Source of the DNA: Dyadobacter bucti
GTDB taxonomy: Bacteria > Bacteroidota > Bacteroidia > Cytophagales > Spirosomataceae
Assembly: GCF_005869225.1 (NCBI RefSeq)
Contig: NZ_SWFP01000013.1
Location: 62,001-126,000 of the forward strand
Length of the DNA: 64,000 nucleotides
Direction: 5' to 3'
Shown piece by piece: positions 8,716 through 15,519 of the stretch (positions within the stretch are counted from its first letter, which is position 1; each line of letters starts with the position of its first letter). A program made the translations under genes and the position numbers. The notes under the pieces are model-generated. The model was not told the DNA's origin. It saw only the letters and a list, made by a program, of their open reading frames with translations, and did not search any database.

Positions 8716-10716
8716 TCAGATATTACATTCCACCACCACCGAAGTACCCTTTTGCGGCGCCGACTGGACTTCGAATTTTGCGTTCAGGAAATCCGCCCGC
8801 GCCTTGATATTGGAAAGCCCGGCACCGGCTTTACTGTTCGTTTTTTCCATATCAAAACCCTTACCATCGTCTTCAACCGTCACAAAAAGAGTGTCCCCGC
8901 TTTGCTGGATAATGACCAGGATCTGCGAAGCCGCGGCGTGTTTCACGGCGTTGTTGACAAGTTCCTGAATAATCCGGTAAAGAACAACCTGCTTTTCCTT
9001 CGCCAGTGAATCCTTGTAATTGAATACCTGGCACACCAGATTGATACCCGTCTCTTTCAATGTTTTGCAAAATTCCCGGGTGGCTTCGGCGAGTCCGTAC
9101 TTCATCAGGATCTCGGGCATGAGGCTCCGTGCGATGCGCCGGAGCTCGTTCACGGCATCGTCCAGATGCGAAAGCGTTCTGTCGAGCCCGGTTCTCAGCC
9201 TGGTATCTTCCTGCCCGGCGATCTGTGAAAGTTCTATTTTGATGCTGCTCAGTAATCCGCCCAGGCCATCGTGCAGGTCGCGGGCGAGGCGGGTACGCTC
9301 CTGTTCCTGGCCTTCAAGCATGGCCGACAGCATTGAAATACGGTGGTCCTGTTTTATTTTCTGCAATTCCAGTTCGTGAAGCTGCTTTTGCTGCGTCCAG
9401 AGTCTTTTATTGTTTCGGTAAAACAACAAAACCAGCACAGTTACAGCGAGCAGGAACGTGCATACTACAGCCAGTAGCCAGCTCAGGAGCCGGTTATTTT
9501 TGATCGTGAGCACTGCCTTTTCGTTTCTGGCCTGAAGCTGGTATATTTTCTTTTCTTTTTCGGACGACTGGTACTTGGCTTCCAAAGCCGCAATATCCGT
9601 TTTGATCCGCTCTTCATTGGTACTGTCGGCCAGCAACGCATATTTATGCAGCCATTCGTAGGCATCCGTCATGTTGCCGATATGCGCATGGACCAGCGAC
9701 AGTTCATAATAATACAGCATCCGGTTTTTGGAAAAAGGCAGGATCTCCTTTTCAGTAGCAAGGGTTCTGATGATCTTCAGTGCCTCCGGATATTTTTCCA
9801 TCGCCTTGTAGGTAAAGTACTTTTGCAGCATGATTCCCTGATAATCATAAGGTCTTTTCAGGCTGACAGCCAGAGTAAGGCCTTTGTCAAAACTTTGCAT
9901 GGCTTTGTCAAACTGCCGCAGACGCGAATAATACATGCCTTCTACCATGTAATAATCAGGAAGGTAAGTGGACGCAGGATCGGGTGCCAAAATGGCTATT
10001 GCGCTATCCAGCATGGGTTTTACGGGCGGGTATTCTTTGAGGTAAATGTAATTTTTAGCCCCGAAAATATAGGCTTCCACCATGCTAAGCGACCTTGGTG
10101 CTACTTTTTGCAGGATGGAAATGGCCGAATTGAAATACTTTTCTGCTTTGGTATAATCTACCTGATTGGAAAAGATCAGCGCCAGGTTCTGGTAATTCTT
10201 GGCTACCCTGGCACTGTCCCCGGCCTTCATCGCCAGCGGGATCGCCTGATTGATCAGGATTTCCGCATATTTTTTTTCATTGTCTTTTCTTTGCTGAAGA
10301 GCACCGTAATTATGCCAGGCGCGGGACCGGTACACCAGTGCCTCCTTGTCCCGGAATTTCCTCAGGAGTTTTTCTGCTTTCAGATAGTGGGTTTCACTTT
10401 TGGGTACATCGGTATCAAAATAAGCACCTGCCCTGTAAAATTCCACGAGCGCAGCCTGGTAGGAGTTTGGTTTGCTGAGTTTCCCGGCCTGCCGCACATA
10501 ATCCAGCGACCTGGCGGTGTCTCTTTCACTCCAGTGGTCCGACAGTTCCAGTAAAACGTAGACACGTTTTTCATCGGGTATTTTTTGTTTCAGAACAGCC
10601 AGCAGACTGTCCGTATAAGTATTGCCGGGGACGATATTTTGCCCCCGGCTTTGGTAAGTGCATAGTGCAGCAATAAATAATACCAGATATCTTGTCATAT
10701 CATTTTTATATATCAA
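8716..10716 (-). CDS. TPR-containing sensor histidine kinase (HisKA_3 type)
   Basis: A 666-residue kinase. The N-terminus is a signal/anchor (MTRYLVLFIAAL; a second ATG at 10698 may be the real start), followed by tetratricopeptide repeats facing the periplasm (about 60-380), one membrane helix (about 415-437), a dimerisation domain with the phospho-acceptor histidine in RLARDLHDGLGG, and a HATPase_c domain with ELVNNAVKHA, EDDGKGFD and GAGLSNIKAR. It partners the response regulator directly downstream. The TPR sensor part is typical of Bacteroidota; the signal is unknown. Its placement after the ExbB/ExbD-like and protease genes suggests it senses the state of that envelope machinery. Confidence 0.9.
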   Translation of the reverse strand: MIYKNDMTRYLVLFIAALCTYQSRGQNIVPGNTYTDSLLAVLKQKIPDEKRVYVLLELSDHWSERDTARSLDYVRQAGKLSKPNSYQAALVEFYRAGAYFDTDVPKSETHYLKAEKLLRKFRDKEALVYRSRAWHNYGALQQRKDNEKKYAEILINQAIPLAMKAGDSARVAKNYQNLALIFSNQVDYTKAEKYFNSAISILQKVAPRSLSMVEAYIFGAKNYIYLKEYPPVKPMLDSAIAILAPDPASTYLPDYYMVEGMYYSRLRQFDKAMQSFDKGLTLAVSLKRPYDYQGIMLQKYFTYKAMEKYPEALKIIRTLATEKEILPFSKNRMLYYYELSLVHAHIGNMTDAYEWLHKYALLADSTNEERIKTDIAALEAKYQSSEKEKKIYQLQARNEKAVLTIKNNRLLSWLLAVVCTFLLAVTVLVLLFYRNNKRLWTQQKQLHELELQKIKQDHRISMLSAMLEGQEQERTRLARDLHDGLGGLLSSIKIELSQIAGQEDTRLRTGLDRTLSHLDDAVNELRRIARSLMPEILMKYGLAEATREFCKTLKETGINLVCQVFNYKDSLAKEKQVVLYRIIQELVNNAVKHAAASQILVIIQQSGDTLFVTVEDDGKGFDMEKTNSKAGAGLSNIKARADFLNAKFEVQSAPQKGTSVVVECNI

Positions 10717-10722
10717 AACCCG

Positions 10723-12147
10723 CTACCTGGGTTGTAATTCCCTGATCATGAGCTGATCCCACGCGCCGGGTGTATCGCGTACCGCCCCAGAGCTGACCGG
10801 TTTTACGTTCATAGCTGTTCCCAGCCTGGCATTTGCCGCAGGGGCGATGCCTATTTCCCGCATGGCGGCGTTCAGCAAAGTTTCCGTTTCGTCCCCGAAA
10901 GGTTTGTAAGGAATGGAAAAGTCTTCCACTTGCCGCGATGCAGGTATACCGTTCACAGTTCCGTAGTCCGACTGCCCGTCTGCATTGGTCGTTTGGCCCA
11001 GCATCATATACAATCCGTAGTTCCATCTCTTTTTCTCATCACCAACGAGCGACCCGAAAAGGTTCTTGCCAGCCGTGTGGTCGCCGATGGTGATGACTTG
11101 CATGTAGGGTTTCAACCCATTGATGATCAGCTCGCTGGCTGATGCAGTGCCCTGGGAGGTGAGAACAAAAACCCGGTTGAGACGACTGCCGATATTATCT
11201 TTTTCCTGTTTGAATTTATATGTCAAGGCATCGGCACCGTTCTTTTCCTTCCAGTATTTGATGTACTTGTCATTCCATTGTTCCTCATAAAAGACCTTGC
11301 CCGACGAGTTATTACTGACGATCAGCGAAGCCAGCGTCACCGCCGAGCTCATAAATCCACCACCGTTCAGGCGCAGATCGAGTACCAGCTCATTGACCCC
11401 GGCAGTTTTAAATCCGGCAAAAACTGCACGCAATTCATTGTCATATCTCTCCTTGTCCGAATCCGTTCCGGGTACAAACTGGGTGTAAACCAGATAGCCT
11501 AGTCGCACGTTTTTCCTTGGAATGACACCTGCATAGGCAACCGGATCTTCCGTTACCACCGCCTTGGTCAGTGAAATTGTCCTTGAATCATCGGTTGTTA
11601 TCACATTACCGTTTACCGTACCGAGGTTAACCCGGATCGTTTCCGGGCCGCCGATCAGCTGGGCGTAATTGTCTTTGGTGAGCTGTGTTCCGTTCACTTT
11701 GGTAATGATGTCTCCGCGTTTCAGCCCTGCCGCATCAGCCGGGCTTCCCTTGGCAACATGGCTCACAAAAGCAGCTACATTGGATTTCCCGCCGTCAATA
11801 TATGCGAATACGTTATGCAGACCGAAGGTTTTGGTAATCCCGTTAAACTGTTGCTGCAATGCATTGATATCGTCGGTCAGCATTGAGAACCGGTCGCGGG
11901 TTTGCCGCTGGTATACCAGTTTTTCGAAATAATCCTTCGGTGCCAGATCGTTGTCAGTTTTGTTTTTAGCAGGCATCTGGTCATACCAGAAGTAGGCGTC
12001 GTTCATCATATTATAAATCCAGTCGTTCACACCGGACTTGTCTCCCGTTACCGGATCGATCGTTCTGATTTTGTCTTCGAGGCACGAAGTCGAAAAAAGC
12101 AATGTACCTCCGGCAAGTATCAGGCATATTTTTCTGAGTAGTTTCAT
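10723..12147 (-). CDS. S41-family (C-terminal processing type) peptidase, lipoprotein, with PDZ domain
   Basis: A 474-residue lipoprotein (lipobox STSC, Cys22). An N-terminal helical cap precedes a PDZ domain (about 95-180: GSPADAAGLKRGDIITKVNG). The S41 catalytic core follows: LVLDLRLNGGGF, then SQGTASASELI carrying the nucleophile serine, and HTAGKNLFGS carrying the general-base lysine, so the Ser-Lys dyad appears intact. Family members cleave unfolded or C-terminally marked envelope proteins. It starts nine bases after the ExbB-like gene and ends six bases before the kinase gene, arguing that it belongs to the same machine, perhaps as a processing or quality-control factor. Confidence 0.88.
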   Translation of the reverse strand: MKLLRKICLILAGGTLLFSTSCLEDKIRTIDPVTGDKSGVNDWIYNMMNDAYFWYDQMPAKNKTDNDLAPKDYFEKLVYQRQTRDRFSMLTDDINALQQQFNGITKTFGLHNVFAYIDGGKSNVAAFVSHVAKGSPADAAGLKRGDIITKVNGTQLTKDNYAQLIGGPETIRVNLGTVNGNVITTDDSRTISLTKAVVTEDPVAYAGVIPRKNVRLGYLVYTQFVPGTDSDKERYDNELRAVFAGFKTAGVNELVLDLRLNGGGFMSSAVTLASLIVSNNSSGKVFYEEQWNDKYIKYWKEKNGADALTYKFKQEKDNIGSRLNRVFVLTSQGTASASELIINGLKPYMQVITIGDHTAGKNLFGSLVGDEKKRWNYGLYMMLGQTTNADGQSDYGTVNGIPASRQVEDFSIPYKPFGDETETLLNAAMREIGIAPAANARLGTAMNVKPVSSGAVRDTPGAWDQLMIRELQPR

Positions 12148-12156
12148 GATAAGCGT

Positions 12157-12915
12157 TCATTGAGGTTTGTAGATGCGGCTGATGAGATTATCGATGATGT
12201 AGGATTTGGTCCGGGAATAAAAAATGTCCAGGTCTTCCAGGTAACGATGGTAGAAGTAGCTGAGGATCAGCCCGAGGAAAAGTGCAATGAATGTTGTGTC
12301 AAACGATACATTCAGGCTTTGGGTGATCAGGGGCATACCTTCTTCCGTTTTGGCAAGATGGAACAAACCGATAGAACCCGCCAGGTGCAGGATCGTGCCG
12401 ATAAATCCCAGGGAGGCAATGGCGTTGATCAGGAAACGTGCAATTTCAAGCCTGCCTTCCAGTTCGGTTTTGCTGTTGTCGATCTGCGCGTGCAACACCT
12501 GCAGCGTTTCGCTGATCGATTGATTGTTTCGGTACTGTGTGCAGGCCCTTTTTACAAAATCCGTTAGCAGGAAGCTGAAACCGTGTTTTTCAAGATCGAT
12601 CACATTGAGTTTGATCTTTGCGACCTCGTCCGGCGACAACACCAGCTGATCCTGAACAGGCAGCAGGTTCAACTTGAAACCCTCGTTCTGTTTTTTGATA
12701 AATTTTTGATAATCAATTATTTCTAGTAAGCCAAAAATAAAAGCCGTGTAAATGACTGCGTGCACATACCCGCCAAAAGATCCGCCGAAAGCTTCAAAAA
12801 ATCTTTTCAGGGCCGGCGCGCTTGTGAGGGAGGAAAGCAAGATCAGGGAGAACCAGATCATCACCGCCACCACGAGGCTGATCGCAATATGATAAAGTCT
12901 TTTATTTGACATCAT
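12157..12915 (-). CDS. MotA/TolQ/ExbB-type proton channel protein
   Basis: A 252-residue membrane protein. Two hydrophobic segments lie at the N-terminus (about 8-28 and 50-68), then a cytoplasmic helical region (about 75-165), then two C-terminal helices: SLGFIGTILHLAGSIGLF and SLNVSFDTTFIALFLGLIL. The last contains the Thr-rich FDTT...A pattern expected of ExbB/TolQ/MotA pore helices. It is encoded just after the ExbD-like protein, the usual partner. Together they would form a proton-motive-force-driven complex in the inner membrane. The family match is clear; what it drives is not. Confidence 0.82.
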   Translation of the reverse strand: MMSNKRLYHIAISLVVAVMIWFSLILLSSLTSAPALKRFFEAFGGSFGGYVHAVIYTAFIFGLLEIIDYQKFIKKQNEGFKLNLLPVQDQLVLSPDEVAKIKLNVIDLEKHGFSFLLTDFVKRACTQYRNNQSISETLQVLHAQIDNSKTELEGRLEIARFLINAIASLGFIGTILHLAGSIGLFHLAKTEEGMPLITQSLNVSFDTTFIALFLGLILSYFYHRYLEDLDIFYSRTKSYIIDNLISRIYKPQ

Positions 12916-12948
12916 TGTCTGGAAGTTTTTAAAATTAAAATCTGATGA

Positions 12949-13818
12949 TTAATTCTTTACAAGCTGAAATTCACCGTTTTCTGTGAGGGTTATAGTCCCG
13001 ATCAAAGTACGTTCCGGCGCGTTCAGGGTGAGCGCAGCTGAAAACGGCTCGCCTTTTTCCTCCCCGGCGTCATTCCGGGAATATACCAGCCCCCTTATGC
13101 TCACAGAAGCATTGTTCTTGACACTCTCCTTAAACCTTGCATAGAGCTTGTACTCGCCGGGGATAATCTTTTCAAACTGCCTGACAGCCTCCTGGGTGGT
13201 ACGCAGATCGCTGCCGAAAAACTTCGTTTTGGCCTTACCGCTATCCCATTGCCCGATATCCCTGATCTCCCGCGCACCGCCGGACACACATTTGTTATTC
13301 TTGCAGACAAACAGGTCCACATTGTCGCCTATATCGTTCCAGCTGATTTCGAACGATACCTTGCAGGGAACACCCGGCGGGTCGCCCAGGTATTTGCTTT
13401 TTTTGAGGTCCTCCGGTTTGGGAGGCGTTTCGGGCACAGTTTTCCGGGCGGAGTCTGGTTTCGGTAAGTCTGTTTTACTCACACTCCTCACCGATGCGGC
13501 TATGTTGTTTTCGGCTGTCTGACTATCCTTCGGGCAGTCGGGGCACTGCGGGCACTCGGCGAGGCCCGGCACCTCTCTGTAATCAGCCAGTACCACGAGG
13601 AGGGTATCGCCCGGTCGTTTGTTTTGAAGGCTGTCGCTGATGGTTGCGAACAGCTGCTGGTGCACAGTGTCGTAGGACATGGTCACCTGCTGTCTTTTGG
13701 ACGGGGAGGAGCCACCTTTGGGTACGGCAATGAAAAGGAATATGACCGCGCCCAGCGCTCCGCAAATCACGTCCAGGAAAGAGATATTAAAGATCTGAGG
13801 TTCCCTGTTTCTTGCCAT
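12949..13818 (-). CDS. ExbD/MotB-like single-span protein with periplasmic Cys-rich linker and DUF2135-like domain
   Basis: A 289-residue protein with one membrane helix (about 13-32) containing FLDVICGALGAVIF; the Asp at its start matches the proton-carrying aspartate of ExbD, TolR and MotB. A periplasmic helical region follows, then a short CPQCPDC motif (about residue 88), a Pro/Lys-rich linker, and a C-terminal beta domain (about 150-289) beginning CKVSFEISWND-GDNVDLFV, which resembles YfaP/DUF2135 domains (inference from pattern). Its 5' end overlaps the zinc-ribbon gene by 32 bases, indicating translational coupling. It is not a standard ExbD: the periplasmic domain differs from TolR and from OmpA-like MotB ends. 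Confidence 0.72.
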   Translation of the reverse strand: MARNREPQIFNISFLDVICGALGAVIFLFIAVPKGGSSPSKRQQVTMSYDTVHQQLFATISDSLQNKRPGDTLLVVLADYREVPGLAECPQCPDCPKDSQTAENNIAASVRSVSKTDLPKPDSARKTVPETPPKPEDLKKSKYLGDPPGVPCKVSFEISWNDIGDNVDLFVCKNNKCVSGGAREIRDIGQWDSGKAKTKFFGSDLRTTQEAVRQFEKIIPGEYKLYARFKESVKNNASVSIRGLVYSRNDAGEEKGEPFSAALTLNAPERTLIGTITLTENGEFQLVKN

Positions 13819-14053
13819 GATCGATATGGATTGTCTTGAAAGGTGTTTTGATCCGCACCGGAAACCGGCAGTCGGGACATTTCATGAAATGGGTGCCGAT
13901 CTGGCTGCCGCAGTTGATGCACTGCATGGTTTCCATGGCAGTTTTTCCGTCGACTGCATCCGCATGATAGGTAAATCCATTCTGCATCCGGCAGTTTTCG
14001 CAGGCGGTAACGTCGTCTGCATGGGCATAGCCGCAGTTGTTGCATACTTGCAT
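13787..14053 (-). CDS. Small protein with two zinc ribbons
   Basis: An 88-residue protein with two four-cysteine sets: CNNC...CENC (residues 4-21) and CINC...CPDC (about 44-61). This is the double zinc-ribbon pattern of small adaptor proteins. There is no signal peptide or membrane helix, so it should be cytoplasmic. It overlaps the ExbD-like gene by 32 bases and follows the outer-membrane barrel gene by 22. Another frame in the same place (13767-14045) is also open but lacks the regular cysteines. A role as an assembly factor for the membrane complex is possible but not shown. Confidence 0.75.
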   Translation of the reverse strand: MQVCNNCGYAHADDVTACENCRMQNGFTYHADAVDGKTAMETMQCINCGSQIGTHFMKCPDCRFPVRIKTPFKTIHIDHGKKQGTSDL

Positions 14054-14075
14054 GGCATCCGGGTTTGGTTGGAAG

Positions 14076-14804
14076 TCAGTATTTGTCTCCGAAAACGAAG
14101 TGGTGCGTATAGCTTACACTCAGGATGGTTGAGATATTGATGATCTTCCCGTCGGCGCCCAGGGCAGAGCTGCTGCGTTTGTTGACTGCGTTTCCGCCCA
14201 GGTCCCAGACGATGTTCAGTCCCAGTTTGCCGCGTTCGCCCACCGGCATCTGTACGCCCGGACTGATCACAAATGCGGGCTGGAACCTGCGGTAAGAATC
14301 CGTGATGCCGTTGCCGAAGCGGACGGTCGACGACTCGCTGCGGCTTCCCCCGTTGGCTGCCTGAAGTTCCAGTTTTAAGTTTCCGGACAGCCCGATATTG
14401 AAAGACGGACCTGCCGCCAGGGTAAGGCCGAATTTTTCACCTAAAAAACGATAGCGGAAAAGCAGCGGGATATTGATGAACGACGTGTTTTCCCGGGCCT
14501 TGATATAACCTACGTTACCGCCTTCCAGATTGTAGTTGTCCGTTTCAGAACGTGTACCTTTCTGGATGTAGCTCACACCCGAAACGATCGCCATTTTATT
14601 GAACTCCATCCCAAATACCAACCCTCCGTTGAGGCCCGGATTCACCCTGGAAGTCGTCCAGATATCGGCGTAATCAGAAGTATAGCCGTACATGGACAGG
14701 TTTGCGCCTCCCGAGCCTCCTATAAAAAACGAGCTTTGCTGGGCTCTGGCAGGGGTATGATAAAGGGTTAATAAAAGGAAAACTAAGACGAGTGGCTTTT
14801 TCAT
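14076..14804 (-). CDS. PorT-family outer-membrane beta-barrel protein
   Basis: A 242-residue protein with a cleavable signal (KPLVLVFLLLTLYHTPARAQ) followed by alternating strands typical of small Bacteroidota barrels: FFIGGSGGANLSMYG, GLVFGMEFN, FGLTLAAGPSFNIGLSG, AFVISPGVQMPVG. It is the first gene of the minus-strand operon 14804 to 8089. Upstream, between it and the divergent gene at 14988, lies a perfect 17-bp palindrome that could be its operator. It may be the outer-membrane end of the ExbB/ExbD-like system; this is inference from position. Confidence 0.82.
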   Translation of the reverse strand: MKKPLVLVFLLLTLYHTPARAQQSSFFIGGSGGANLSMYGYTSDYADIWTTSRVNPGLNGGLVFGMEFNKMAIVSGVSYIQKGTRSETDNYNLEGGNVGYIKARENTSFINIPLLFRYRFLGEKFGLTLAAGPSFNIGLSGNLKLELQAANGGSRSESSTVRFGNGITDSYRRFQPAFVISPGVQMPVGERGKLGLNIVWDLGGNAVNKRSSSALGADGKIINISTILSVSYTHHFVFGDKY

Positions 14805-14881
14805 GGTTAGAAGATTTAAGGTTTATGTTTTGATGTGAATCAGGATGGTTGCAAAGTTCGTCCAAAGAAAAAAGCCGCGGT

Positions 14882-14934
14882 ATCCCTGATTTCAGCCAAT
14901 TTCAGGGATATGAAATATGGCTGAAATCAGGGAT
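14882..14934. promoter_or_regulatory. 17-bp perfect inverted repeat in a divergent promoter region
   Basis: Arms ATCCCTGATTTCAGCCA at 14882-14898 and its exact reverse complement at 14918-14934, separated by 19 bases. The spacer carries a third partial copy (TTCAGGGAT at 14901-14909), so a shorter hairpin with the left arm alone is also possible. It lies 78 bases upstream of the operon-leading barrel gene (minus strand) and 54 bases upstream of the secreted-protein gene at 14988. It could be an operator for a dimeric regulator or a switchable RNA structure. Confidence 0.6.
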
Positions 14935-14987
14935 GGTTTTTGTTTGGCCGGATGCGGAAATTTGCGTTTCACCAAACCAAACAGGCT

Positions 14988-15404
14988 ATGAAAAAGATCA
15001 TTTTGCTGATATTCTTACTTCAGTCCGCCATCGGGTTCGCCCAGGAGGCCAGCTTAAAAAGAGGTAATTCGGTATATATTGAGGCACCCAAAAGTGATAT
15101 CGGGAAAAGTGCGGCAGGCGAACTGCAGGCAGCGCTCCGGGACTGGGATTACTGGAAAGTAGCTTCTTCAAAAAAGGACGCTGACTTTATACTGAAACTG
15201 GACACGAAGATCTCAGGAGGAGTTACCTGGACTTCCTGGGGCGGAAAATCGGTAGCCCTGAGTGCTTCCATGCGTGATAAAAATGATGGGGAAATCTGGC
15301 AGTCGGAGTATTACAAAGCCAGTCCGAACGGTTCGAACGGCTTTAATTCCCAGTCCGCTGCCGTGAAAAAGCTGGTCAGGGGACTGAAGAAGAAATTCAA
15401 TTAA
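14988..15404 (+). CDS. Secreted protein of unknown function
   Basis: The ATG at 14988 is preferred to the upstream in-frame TTG/ATG because it begins KKIILLIFLLQSAIGFAQ, a clear signal peptide ending in FAQ. The mature part is about 120 residues, with GNSVYIEAPKSDIG, an ADFILKLD strand, GGKSVALSASMRD and a basic tail. It looks like a small alpha/beta periplasmic protein; I do not recognise the family with confidence. It is transcribed divergently from the barrel operon and is followed by a strong terminator. Confidence 0.7.
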   Translation: MKKIILLIFLLQSAIGFAQEASLKRGNSVYIEAPKSDIGKSAAGELQAALRDWDYWKVASSKKDADFILKLDTKISGGVTWTSWGGKSVALSASMRDKNDGEIWQSEYYKASPNGSNGFNSQSAAVKKLVRGLKKKFN

Positions 15405-15428
15405 AATCTTTGTACATTTTCCCAAAAT

Positions 15429-15464
15429 AAAAAGGCGATTTTCTAGTGAGAAAATCGCCTTTTT
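15429..15464 (+). terminator. Rho-independent terminator
   Basis: A perfect 16-bp stem (AAAAAGGCGATTTTCT / AGAAAATCGCCTTTTT) with a four-base loop AGTG, 24 bases after the stop of the gene at 14988. The A-run on one side and T-run on the other allow it to work in both directions. Confidence 0.9.
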
Positions 15465-15519
15465 ATGCTCCTATTGTTACGGAACAGGCCGGCAGGGATC
15501 ACAATTCAGGGAAAGGTTT

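Noticed and set aside
12157..13818. Zorya (ZorA/ZorB) anti-phage system
   Set aside because: The ExbB-like protein has no long ZorA tail, the partner lacks a peptidoglycan-binding OmpA-like end, and no ZorC, ZorD or ZorE genes are adjacent.
13767..14045. Alternative minus-strand frame over the zinc-ribbon gene
   Set aside because: It lacks the regular CxxC spacing, and its Cys/Arg-rich translation is typical of a shifted frame.
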